Source: RYN-428 sp035695715 (GTDB taxonomy: Bacteria; Planctomycetota; Phycisphaerae; Tepidisphaerales; Tepidisphaeraceae). From it: a DNA stretch of 7,493 nucleotides. The stretch is from contig DASRRM010000315.1 of NCBI GenBank assembly GCA_035695715.1, positions 1 through 7,493 on the forward strand. Direction: 5' to 3'. The position numbers were made by a program, and so were the translations under genes. The notes under the pieces were generated by a model, which was not told where the DNA came from, did not search any database, and worked only from the letters and a program-made list of their open reading frames with translations. Below, piece after piece: positions 1 to 6,539 of the stretch (positions within the stretch are counted from its first letter, which is position 1; every line of letters starts with the position of its first letter).

Positions 1-141
1 ATTGAGCAATGTATTGGCTGGCTCAAGGAGTGTAGAAGAGTCTGCACCCGATTCGAGAAGCTTGCGATTAACTTCGTAGCCACCATAAAACTCGCTATCA
101 TCCAGCGCTATCTACGTTTAGAGTTTTCAGACAGAGCCTAA
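1..141 (+). CDS. IS5-type (IS4/IS5 superfamily) transposase, C-terminal fragment, cut by the window edge
   Basis: The plus-strand frame is open from base 1 to a TAA at 139-141 and gives 46 residues. It begins IEQCIGWLKECRR and continues with TRFEKLAINFVATIK and a QRYLRL end. The order of an acidic residue in an IE motif, then a WLKE/R block, then TRFEKLA is what IS5-type DDE transposases show at the C-terminus, where the E is the last catalytic acidic residue. The start and the first two catalytic Asp residues lie outside the window, so intactness cannot be judged. The last codons (about 121-138) probably contain the right terminal inverted repeat, and the TA at 139-140 could be a 2-bp target duplication that supplies the stop. 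The gene converges on, and overlaps by 15 bases, the minus-strand gene ending at 127. Confidence 0.8.
   Translation: MEQCIGWLKECRRVCTRFEKLAINFVATIKLAIIQRYLRLEFSDRA
121..140. mobile_element. Putative right end of an IS5-type element (terminal repeat plus TA junction)
   Basis: Read inward from the host side, the bases after the TA at 139-140 are GGCTCTGTCTGAAAAC, which resembles the ends of IS5-type elements that target TA. The repeat lies inside the last transposase codons. The left end is outside the window, so neither the inverted repeat nor the TA duplication can be confirmed here. Host sequence appears to resume at about 139-141 with the 3' part of the minus-strand 257-aa gene. Confidence 0.45.
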
Positions 142-900
142 CCCCGGCGGCGGTGTCGCAGGGTTGGGCGACAGTGTCGATCCGCCCAGGAGGTTGTCTT
201 TGGCGGCAATCACCACCGCCGCGCCGCCAGCGGTCAGCAGAACCTTCGGGTGCGTCTCCAAATAGTCCAGGACCTCCACCGGTGCTCTCAAGATCGCGTC
301 CAGCAGTTGGTTTCGCTGTGCCGACGGCAATGCCGCGATGTCGTCCGCGTAGCGCGCCAGCGTCACCGCCTGGTCGGTTGTGAGATTTTGACCGATGCGA
401 ATCCCATCGCCGCCCAGCTTCTCGGCAAGGTCCACCCCGAAGCCCGGGTGTTTCGCCGCAACTTCCAGCGCGGTTTTTCCGTAGGTCGCCACCAGCTGGT
501 CCATAACCTCAGGCTGGCGAGCCGCCGCCCGGATGGCCGGCGCAACCAGGTCGGGCTGCATGCCATCCAGCGCCCGGACCATCCGGGCGGGGGAACGCTC
601 CATGGCTCGAAGCGCTGCTGGGCCATAGCGGGTGCCGTATTGCGCGACCCGCTGGACCAGTTCTTCGCCCCCTTCGTTCATAGCGTTTTCCAGCAGTTGG
701 CGAACCGCCGCCGCGCCGCCCATCTCGACAAGCTCGCTGGCTGCCTGACTGCCCCCTTCACGGAGCATCACCTCGATCAGTTCTTTGGCGGCGGCCTCGG
801 TCACCGACGAAGCCTGGCACAGCACGATGTTGTCCGGGGAGGCAGCGGGCGATGCAATGCCCGCAACGACCAACGCAGCAGACAAGATAACAAACTTCAT
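127..900 (-). CDS. Exported or membrane-tethered alpha-helical repeat protein, C-terminus altered by IS insertion
   Basis: This is a 257-aa protein. Its ATG at 900 overlaps the stop of the upstream gene as ATGA, and GGAGG lies seven bases upstream. Residues 1-20 form a signal peptide (MKFVILSAALVVAGIA) without a lipobox. Residues 35-215 are predicted helical and carry loose repeats such as QYGTRYGPAALRAME (87-101) and ATYGKTALEVAAKHP (138-152). A single hydrophobic segment follows at about 218-233, then a Pro-rich tail. From memory, similar 'YGDxAL' helical-repeat proteins with a signal and a C-terminal membrane anchor occur in Planctomycetes; their function is unknown to me. The protein is probably held at a membrane with its repeats outside the cytoplasm. 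The last three codons (GSV) and the stop lie inside the IS end, so the native C-terminus has been lost or changed. It is the last gene of the operon. Confidence 0.82.
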   Translation of the reverse strand: MKFVILSAALVVAGIASPAASPDNIVLCQASSVTEAAAKELIEVMLREGGSQAASELVEMGGAAAVRQLLENAMNEGGEELVQRVAQYGTRYGPAALRAMERSPARMVRALDGMQPDLVAPAIRAAARQPEVMDQLVATYGKTALEVAAKHPGFGVDLAEKLGGDGIRIGQNLTTDQAVTLARYADDIAALPSAQRNQLLDAILRAPVEVLDYLETHPKVLLTAGGAAVVIAAKDNLLGGSTLSPNPATPPPGLGSV

Positions 901-2078
901 TTCCGGGCCTCCAACAGAGCGTCGATGATGGCCTGCCGCTGGCGCTGGTCGGCGAGCTTGGCGGCCTGCTCGAACGAAGCCCGCAAGCCAGGGGCCTGGT
1001 CGCTGCCTTCAGTGATCTGGTACTCAACGGTATCCAGGAACTTATTGCACGGGGCGCTGATGTGTGCTTCGAGCCGATCGCTCATCCACCAGTCGAGGGC
1101 CGCCCCGACGGCCAGTCCCACGCCCACCCCGATCACTGCGCCGGCTGGGCCACCGAGCGATCCGACGCCGCCGCCGGCCGTGCCGCTGGCGACGGCGCTG
1201 CCGCCAGCGGCCGTCGCCGTCTCGGCCGACTCCAGTGCGACAGCACCGCCGACTTCGGCCAGAACGTGAGCAACGATCGCCTCAGTCACTTCGGTGCCGA
1301 CAAAGCCGCCGACCATTGAGGCCAGCCCGGTCGCCACGCTATCCCGTGGAGTTGCCGCGTTCAGCGCGCGCGTTCGTTGGTTTATATCCTGGCAAAGCGC
1401 CCGCCAGCTGCTGTCGTCCAAGGCGATCGGCGAATGGCTGCTGCGAAGCGGCAGCCTGATCTCCGCGTACAACTGGTTTCGGCTTGCTTCCAAGTCCTCG
1501 CGGTATTGTTTGAGCACACTTTCCACATCCTGCTGAAGCGCCTGCTCCGACAAGACGTGAGTACGGAATTTCTGCTGGATGTAATCAGCGACGCGGCCGG
1601 CGCTGGGGTTGCCGCGAATATGCTTGTCCCAGGTATCGCTGGTGTAGCGCCCGAGCACGCCGAACCGCGTGCCCCAGCCGGCGACGTCGTCCGCGAATGG
1701 CTTGACGCCGGCGCGGTGGGCGTTGAACCGCTCGTGCAGGGATGCGAGGGCTCGATCCGCCGCCCGGCGGTTGCGCTGCAGCGCCGCATCCAGCAGCGGC
1801 GAAATATCGCTGCGGTAGAACGCGCTGACATCGGCCGGCATCGACGGCAACAGCGCGGTCATCGTTGGCGTCGCGGTGGCGCTGGCGGTTTTGGACCTGT
1901 CGCGGATGCGGTTCAGGCACCAAGCCATGGCAATCACCGTGATCACCGTCGGCACAGCCACAATCCAGCGCATGTCGGCACGCCGGTCACGCAGTCGCCA
2001 ATTCACCGCGAGCTGGTACAGGACGGCCGTGACCATTCGTTTCAGCTTGATTGATGCGATCTTCATAGGGTCTTGCAT
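897..2078 (-). CDS. Membrane-anchored protein with glycine-rich hydrophobic C-terminal region, unknown function
   Basis: This is a 393-aa protein. The ATG at 2078 is chosen because AAGGAGG lies just upstream; the next ATG at 2066 is too far from it, and the longer in-frame extension to 2288 reads through the preceding gene. A basic N-terminal stretch (residues 6-37) is followed by one clear transmembrane segment at about 38-55 (start WIVAVPTVITVIAMAW). Residues 80-250 look helical and soluble. Residues 285-308 are very rich in Gly, Ala and Ser, and residues 309-328 (GGPAGAVIGVGVGLAVGAAL) form a glycine-zipper-like hydrophobic segment ending in DWWMSDRLEAHI. This hydrophobic pair resembles membrane-inserting hairpins. 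I do not recognise a named domain. Its stop is coupled (ATGA) to the exported helical-repeat gene, so the two products probably act together at the envelope. Confidence 0.82.
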   Translation of the reverse strand: MQDPMKIASIKLKRMVTAVLYQLAVNWRLRDRRADMRWIVAVPTVITVIAMAWCLNRIRDRSKTASATATPTMTALLPSMPADVSAFYRSDISPLLDAALQRNRRAADRALASLHERFNAHRAGVKPFADDVAGWGTRFGVLGRYTSDTWDKHIRGNPSAGRVADYIQQKFRTHVLSEQALQQDVESVLKQYREDLEASRNQLYAEIRLPLRSSHSPIALDDSSWRALCQDINQRTRALNAATPRDSVATGLASMVGGFVGTEVTEAIVAHVLAEVGGAVALESAETATAAGGSAVASGTAGGGVGSLGGPAGAVIGVGVGLAVGAALDWWMSDRLEAHISAPCNKFLDTVEYQITEGSDQAPGLRASFEQAAKLADQRQRQAIIDALLEARK

Positions 2079-2145
2079 GAGACCTCCTTGGGTCGGGTAA
2101 AAGCCATGAACCAGTGGTCCACGGCGATATTGAGGGATGGATGGG

Positions 2146-2421
2146 TTATTTCGATTCGTGAGCGGCTGGGCAGCCCAGCCAATGCTGGCGGAGCCAACAG
2201 GCTTCCGCCGCCAGCGCCGCACGGCGCAAGGTGTATGGACCCAGTTTCGGCCCGGCGACGGGTGACAGATCCGCCCACCAGCGCCCATGCTGGTCGGGTT
2301 CGCAGTGGCTGGCCCGGCGGACCTGGACTTCGCCCAACTGAGCGAGGTCCAGGTCGTCGGTATAGATGCAGTTGGCCGTGCCGGTGCGGTCGATCACCAG
2401 TTCGATCATCTCGTGCTTCAC
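2146..2421 (-). CDS. Conserved small hypothetical protein (91 aa)
   Basis: The GTG start at 2421 overlaps the TGA of the preceding gene as GTGA, and a strong GGGGAGG lies about seven bases upstream. A weaker alternative is the in-frame ATG at 2409, which lacks a good ribosome-binding site. The core MIELVIDRTGTANCIYTDD (5-23) is followed by RRASHCEPDQHGRWWADLSP (35-54) and GPKLGPYTLRRAALAAEACW (57-76). The pattern RASHxEPD-G-WWADLSPV-GP-LGP--R-AAL-AE--WL is one I associate with a conserved family of small proteins in Planctomycetes and some plasmids or phages; no function is known to me. The beta-rich start and the Trp-rich centre suggest a compact adaptor-like domain. It lies between the helical 332-aa gene and the membrane-protein gene, with 67 bp before the latter. 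Confidence 0.8.
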   Translation of the reverse strand: MKHEMIELVIDRTGTANCIYTDDLDLAQLGEVQVRRASHCEPDQHGRWWADLSPVAGPKLGPYTLRRAALAAEACWLRQHWLGCPAAHESK

Positions 2422-3416
2422 GACACCGCCTCCCCGTTGCCGCCCGCTGCTGAGCGATTACGAAGAATGCGCCGGCGCGGGCCGTCCACCAGCATCTGAT
2501 CCAGATGGCTTTGCACCGCCGAGAGCTGGCTGGTGATGTGGTCGCGAAGACCGGAGCTGTTGCGCACGAGGTTGGGATCAGCGCCGTGGAGTATCCGCTC
2601 GGCCGTCTCCACCAGCCGATCCAGGTCGGCGTTGCTGCGGACGTTCAATGATCGGAAGCGACGAAAGAAAACAGCGAGGTTGGTGATGGCCGAGTCGCGG
2701 AAAACCTTTCGCTCGCCGCCGGGATCGGCGGTGAGGCGCTCGGTCAGATGCGATACGAGCTTGGAGAATTCGCCAACGAATGCTTCTTCGGCCAGCTTCA
2801 CCGCCTCGTCAAACCGCGCGGTGATACGACTCCTCTCTTGCTGATAAAGATGCGGATTGAGGCGAAGCAAATATTCAGGCGGCTCAACACTGGGAAAATC
2901 GAAATCTACAGCGAACAGCCCGCGCAACGTCAGCGGATAGTCGGCGGGGTTATAGAGCCTGCCCAAACGGTCAGCCGCCGCCGCTTTGAGCTGCTCGAAG
3001 TGCTCATCGAGATTCAGCACCGCATCGGCGAGTTCCTGACGGAAGGTGGTCATGCGCGCATTGAACCGCTCGACATCTTCCTGGCGGATCAGCCGCACGC
3101 CGGGCTCGGGGTACGGCAGCGACAGGGACTTCCAAAAGCTGATGATTTGTGAGCGGATCGCGGTGACTTGCTGAAAAGCTTCATGCTTGTTGTCCAACAG
3201 CTTCTTGGCGGCCGACAGATATTGGCCTTCAGCGCCAAAATGCTCGGCGGCCTGAACCTTCTGCTCGGCGCTGAGCGTCTTTCGCGTGCCGAACCAGGTG
3301 AAGTTCACCCGCACTGCCGCGAAGGTGGCGCGTAGGCGCTGGGCGGCGGCGCTGTTGGTGGAGGCCGACGCCGACGACGCACGTCGGCTGGGACGGTCAA
3401 TGGTGGCCATGGTCAT
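2418..3416 (-). CDS. Alpha-helical protein of the AAA-ATPase cluster, possibly DUF3150-like
   Basis: This is a 332-aa protein. The ATG at 3416 has AGGAG five bases upstream; the second ATG at 3410 is also possible. Residues 1-25 are Ser/Ala-rich and probably disordered. Then come VNFTWFGTRKTLSAEQ (37-52), AAKKLLDNKHEAF (69-81), LSLPYPEPGVRLIRQ (98-112), LGRLYNPADYPLTL (151-164) and a DFDFPSVEPPEYL stretch (171-183). Long helices follow to about 310, ending in a basic RRRILRNR. The layout W-G-x-K early, a small-residue LPY-xxGVRL centre, then long charged helices resembles DUF3150-type proteins, which are often found beside AAA ATPases; the match is from memory and may be remote. It lacks catalytic motifs, so a structural or substrate-binding partner of the Ycf46-like ATPase is the best inference. 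It follows a hairpin that may separate it transcriptionally from the ATPase gene. Confidence 0.82.
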   Translation of the reverse strand: MTMATIDRPSRRASSASASTNSAAAQRLRATFAAVRVNFTWFGTRKTLSAEQKVQAAEHFGAEGQYLSAAKKLLDNKHEAFQQVTAIRSQIISFWKSLSLPYPEPGVRLIRQEDVERFNARMTTFRQELADAVLNLDEHFEQLKAAAADRLGRLYNPADYPLTLRGLFAVDFDFPSVEPPEYLLRLNPHLYQQERSRITARFDEAVKLAEEAFVGEFSKLVSHLTERLTADPGGERKVFRDSAITNLAVFFRRFRSLNVRSNADLDRLVETAERILHGADPNLVRNSSGLRDHITSQLSAVQSHLDQMLVDGPRRRILRNRSAAGGNGEAVS

Positions 3417-3624
3417 GGGATCTCCTGTTGTTGAAAATGGGTGTGCGCAAGAGCGCCACAGAAAATGCCATAACCTGCTGATAATTGGCAGGTTATGGCA
3501 GTGGCTCTGCGCAGAAGCCGTTTTCGAGGGGGTGTTTGGCTGCTTCCGAGGGCGAAAAACGCCGCAGAAGGCCATTCAGGCGGGCTGGCGGGCAAGATAA
3601 GGGGGCGGTCAGGAGGGCATAAAT
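3417..3624. other. 208-bp gene-free stretch between the ATPase and the 332-aa gene
   Basis: No credible coding frame runs through this gap; open frames crossing it are shadows extending from the neighbouring genes. It holds the strong inverted repeat at 3466-3500 with weaker outer arms (3445-3459 against 3501-3512). A second, less perfect pair lies at 3519-3526 and 3553-3561 (CGTTTTCG against CGAAAAACG). The ribosome-binding site of the 332-aa gene lies at about 3422-3426. I see no convincing -35/-10 pair on the minus strand, so how the downstream genes are expressed is open. Confidence 0.6.
3461..3500 (-). terminator. Strong hairpin with short T-run, probable intrinsic terminator or attenuator
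   Basis: Bases 3466-3478 (TGCCATAACCTGC) and 3488-3500 (GCAGGTTATGGCA) are perfect 13-bp complements around a 9-base loop. On the minus strand the stem is followed directly by TTTTC. Imperfect outer arms (GCGCAAGAGCGCCAC at 3445-3459 and GTGGCTCTGCGC at 3501-3512) could extend the stem. It lies 124 bases after the ATPase stop and about 45 bases before the ribosome-binding site of the next gene. That fits a partial terminator that lowers expression of the downstream genes. A protein-binding operator is an alternative, because the arms are a perfect palindrome at the DNA level. Confidence 0.6.
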
Positions 3625-5124
3625 TCAGTTGCTGGAGGGGCGAGTAACCCTTCGGCTCGCCGTCGTGCTCTCTGCCGCGCCTCGGACATAGACGCCGGGA
3701 TTGCTGGCGTCCAGGCATCTTCCCGCCGCCCACGTTCGCAATTTCTCCACGGATTCGGCTGCGGTCACGGCGACGGGAACCACATTCTTCGCCGCATCTT
3801 TCAATGGCAGATCCAACAGCGCCGCCAACCGGCAGCACGATTGGATCTCCGCGCCGGTCCATTGCCGATCGTCGGGCCGGCGCTCGCGGGTGCCGTCAGC
3901 CAGTTCATAACGGCCCAGGTGGATCGGCCAGATCTTTTCTTTCTCGGCCGAAGTTGGGAGGTCGATGAAATAGACGCCATCAAAGCGCTCGGCCCGGGAG
4001 AGTTCAGGCGGCAATCTGCTGATGTCGTTGGCCGTCATGACGACAAAGACATCGCTGGTGTGATCAGACAAGTACCTGAGCAATGAGCCCATCAGCCGCG
4101 CGCCGACCCCGCTGTCGCCCTGGCTCGCCCCGCCAGCCAGCGCCTTTTCACACTCGTCAAGAAACAGCACCGCCGGGCTCATGGCGTCGACGATTCGCAA
4201 GGCCTGGCGGACGTTCTGTTCTGTAGCGCCCACCAGGGAACCCATCAAAGCGCCAATATCGAGTATGAGCGTGGGACGGCCGGTTTCATTCCCCAGCGCC
4301 TTGGCGAACTGGCTTTTTCCGCAGCCCGGCGGCGAGAGGAGCAGCACGCCACGCGCCTGGGCAGCGCCCTTGCGCCGGCTGGCGCTGATGGCGCGGGTGC
4401 AGAAGTTCTTGAGAGAGTCCAGGCCCCCCAGATCGGAGAAGTTTTCCGCGCCCCGGTGCAGGGTGAGCAGGCCCGATTTCTTCAGCATTCCCGTCTTGAG
4501 TTCCCAGATGTTTTGCGGCGTGAGTTTTCCATCGCGCACAACTGACAAGCTGAACGCTCCCTCCGCTTCGTAGCGCGTCAATCCCGACGCAGCGTCAAGC
4601 AGACGCTGAAGATCGTCGCCATCGGGCATCTCGCCCTTTTCCGTGGCGATGCCCTGGGCGATGGCCAGCAGTTGCTCCCGATCGGGAAGATCGTGCTCGA
4701 TCACCGTGAATAGCTTTTCAAGCTCTATGGGGATTTGCACGATTGGCGAGAGGATGACAATGAAAGTGCGATTGTTCTTGCCTGTCTGAATCTGATGAGC
4801 CAGCGCCTGAACGATCTCGTTGGATTGGAGATAGCGATGGAAGTTGGGCAGGACCAGCAGCGCCGACCCTTTGGGCGTGGACAAGGCGTTTACAGCTTTG
4901 ATTGCCGCTACGGGATCGGCGGCAGCAGTGGCCGCGCTGGCGGCTTGAGCGTTGCCGCCTGCGATCGACAAGCCTCTGTCCACGTCCCACGTAGCCAGCG
5001 CCCACTTCTGTTCCCGACAGAATTGCCCGATTTCGCGCAGGGCGTCGGTATGCTCGCAGCTTTGAACCCAGATGCCGGCAAAGGCAGCGTCGATGTATTC
5101 TTTTAGCTTCTGTGACAATGACAT
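3625..5124 (-). CDS. Ycf46-type AAA+ ATPase
   Basis: This is a 499-aa ATPase. The ATG at 5124 has GGGAG six bases upstream; the in-frame extension to 5223 lacks a ribosome-binding site. Residues 1-215 match the Ycf46 N-domain layout: LLVLPNFHRYL (89-99), FIVILSPIVQIPIELEKLF (121-139) and HDLPDREQL (144-152). The AAA core has Walker A SPPGCGKS (264-271, first residue Ser rather than the usual Gly), Walker B VLFLDE (319-324), sensor-1 Asn366 in TAND, and the paired arginine fingers R377 and R380 in SRAERFD. WTGAEI (422-427) starts the sensor-2 helix, and the C-terminal block NVVPVAVTAAESVEKL (447-462) appears clade-specific. All catalytic residues are present, so it should hydrolyse ATP as a ring. 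Ycf46 proteins are cytosolic; a link to CO2 use has been described for a cyanobacterial member. It is probably the motor of this cluster. Confidence 0.93.
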   Translation of the reverse strand: MSLSQKLKEYIDAAFAGIWVQSCEHTDALREIGQFCREQKWALATWDVDRGLSIAGGNAQAASAATAAADPVAAIKAVNALSTPKGSALLVLPNFHRYLQSNEIVQALAHQIQTGKNNRTFIVILSPIVQIPIELEKLFTVIEHDLPDREQLLAIAQGIATEKGEMPDGDDLQRLLDAASGLTRYEAEGAFSLSVVRDGKLTPQNIWELKTGMLKKSGLLTLHRGAENFSDLGGLDSLKNFCTRAISASRRKGAAQARGVLLLSPPGCGKSQFAKALGNETGRPTLILDIGALMGSLVGATEQNVRQALRIVDAMSPAVLFLDECEKALAGGASQGDSGVGARLMGSLLRYLSDHTSDVFVVMTANDISRLPPELSRAERFDGVYFIDLPTSAEKEKIWPIHLGRYELADGTRERRPDDRQWTGAEIQSCCRLAALLDLPLKDAAKNVVPVAVTAAESVEKLRTWAAGRCLDASNPGVYVRGAAESTTASRRVTRPSSN

Positions 5125-5158
5125 GAAACACTCCCTGATATGGTTGGGGAAAACTGGA

Positions 5159-6001
5159 TCACCGGCGACGTGTCGCCCGTAGACCAGTTGGAGCTGGACT
5201 TGGAATGGGCGCGGTCGTGGCAATCGGATCGGTGACGCTCACCGCCGGAGCCGCAAGGCGCTTGCGCCGGCGCTTGGGCGACGAGGATGAGATGGCCTTC
5301 GGCGGCGGCGGTGGCTGGTCATAATCTTTGAACTCCGCTGGCACAGGCATCACCGCCGCCGATGCCCGGCGAGATGCGCAGCGGGCATCAAGCCGTAGCG
5401 GACGATGGGGATCGATGGGCACGGTCATCACAACGGTGTTGCTGGCATCGTCGCTGGCCAGTTCCGACACCACCTGGAGGGTCTGGGCCAATTGTTTGGC
5501 GTTGACGCCAATCCGCGTGTGGGTAAAGGCGGCAGCGCCATGACGGTGCGGGTCATAGACGTTTCCCTCCTGGCCCGGCGTGGGGATAACGCCCTGACAA
5601 TCGGGGAAGCCCTCGTCCTGCCTCCCGGCCTCAGCCCGGGTGATATTCCCCCGTGCGGTTGCGGCCAGTCGGACGACGGTTGGATCGCACTCGTCCAGCA
5701 GCACATGACCGAGAGCTGGATTGACCGGCCGCTTGGCGACTCCGCGACCCGCGTCCCGCAACGTCTTTGCCGGCAGATTGGCAGCGAACTGCCGCGCCGG
5801 CGTGGGACTGAGCCCTTCGACGGCGGGGAACTGTCCGGGCTCCGGCTCATCCCAGGAAAAGACAACCGCGCGATGGCCGTCGGTGGCCATTGCGTGGGGT
5901 CCGTGCTCGCTTCGCTCGATGCGAACGACCGGGCCGGCAAAGCGGCCGGCGGCTTTCGCGACGATCTTGGCCATCGCGACGATTTGCTTGGGTATCAGCA
6001 T
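5159..6001 (-). CDS. DNA sliding-clamp (DnaN beta) domain-like protein with basic Pro-rich tail
   Basis: This is a 280-aa protein. The ATG at 6001 has AAGGAG seven bases upstream; the longer frame to 6217 overlaps the preceding gene without a ribosome-binding site. Its landmarks follow the last two domains of the replication clamp in order: ATDGHR (39-44), FPDCQGVIP (132-140, compare YPDYRRVLP in DnaN), IGVNAKQLAQTLQVV (164-178) and VMP (217-219) at the end of the fold, where DnaN ends in VVMPMRL. At roughly 225 aa before the tail it is shorter than the three-domain DnaN of about 370 aa. Residues 228-280 are an unrelated Pro-rich, basic tail (PPPPPK, PKRRRKR). It is probably a clamp-derived accessory protein rather than the replicative clamp; ring formation and DNA binding are inferred. 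The ATPase gene starts 34 bp downstream. Confidence 0.72.
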   Translation of the reverse strand: MLIPKQIVAMAKIVAKAAGRFAGPVVRIERSEHGPHAMATDGHRAVVFSWDEPEPGQFPAVEGLSPTPARQFAANLPAKTLRDAGRGVAKRPVNPALGHVLLDECDPTVVRLAATARGNITRAEAGRQDEGFPDCQGVIPTPGQEGNVYDPHRHGAAAFTHTRIGVNAKQLAQTLQVVSELASDDASNTVVMTVPIDPHRPLRLDARCASRRASAAVMPVPAEFKDYDQPPPPPKAISSSSPKRRRKRLAAPAVSVTDPIATTAPIPSPAPTGLRATRRR

Positions 6002-6050
6002 TTTGAGACTCCTTGATGTTGTGGGTGTCGTGGGTGATGGATGGCAGCTA

Positions 6051-6539
6051 TCAGCCGGCGGCTGACGTTGTCGGCGGGGGGGTGAGTGGCGCCAGCTTCC
6101 CGCAGCCCCAGTCGCCTCCGTAACCAAGCACGCGCTGGCAGGCATCACGCGCGGCATTCCACTGGCCGCTGGTTCCGTCGCTGTCGACGGCAAAAATCGC
6201 CTGTCCCAGGTGATCACTCAGCACGATCAGGCATCCCTGGACGCACAAGTCATACGGGAGGTAATTGGTCTTGCAGAAGTCACTCGCCCGGTCGTTTGTG
6301 ATTTGCTCAGGCGAGGGGCGTGGAACGATGAGCCGCTTGACGACGAACGCCTCGTACGATTCCTCGCCGCGGCCGTTGAAGCATATTTCGTTGTCATTGA
6401 ATGTCGGCTGCCCGGTGCCGTCTGCGCCGGCCAACGGCACGCCAATCGCGGCGCACAGCCGGCGGCAATCGGCGACCGCCGCGATAAATTCTGGGCGCGG
6501 CAGAACGCTCGGCCGCTCCCAATAGTGGGTATAGCCCAT
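6051..6539 (-). CDS. MGYTHYW-type conserved hypothetical protein
   Basis: This is a 162-aa protein. The ATG at 6539 has AAGGAG six to seven bases upstream and begins MGYTHYW, the characteristic start of this family; the frame continues upstream to 6674 but only by reading through the ribosome-binding site. Conserved-looking blocks are PTFNDNEICFNG (46-57), DFCKTNYLPYDLCVQ (87-101), FAVDSDGTSGQW (116-127) and RDACQRVLGYGGDW (131-144). Cys residues at 89, 99, 103 and 134 are spread out and do not form an obvious metal motif. The C-terminal tail is Pro/Thr-rich. The family occurs in bacteria and phages and, to my knowledge, has no assigned activity. Only 49 bp separates it from the clamp-like gene, so the two are almost certainly co-transcribed. 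Confidence 0.85.
   Translation of the reverse strand: MGYTHYWERPSVLPRPEFIAAVADCRRLCAAIGVPLAGADGTGQPTFNDNEICFNGRGEESYEAFVVKRLIVPRPSPEQITNDRASDFCKTNYLPYDLCVQGCLIVLSDHLGQAIFAVDSDGTSGQWNAARDACQRVLGYGGDWGCGKLAPLTPPPTTSAAG

Noticed and set aside
250..1269. Long plus-strand open frame of 339 codons opposite the last two genes
   Set aside because: It is antisense to two genes with strong ribosome-binding sites, its composition is Arg/His/Pro-rich as expected for a shadow frame in GC-rich DNA, and it spans the junction between the two genes.
1377..2054. Plus-strand open frame of 225 codons
   Set aside because: It lies wholly antisense to the 393-aa membrane protein, has no ribosome-binding site, and has the low-complexity Arg/His/Gly composition of a shadow.
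5405..6016. Plus-strand open frame of 203 codons opposite the clamp-like gene
   Set aside because: The minus-strand frame carries ordered clamp landmarks and a proper ribosome-binding site; the plus frame shows no recognisable domain.
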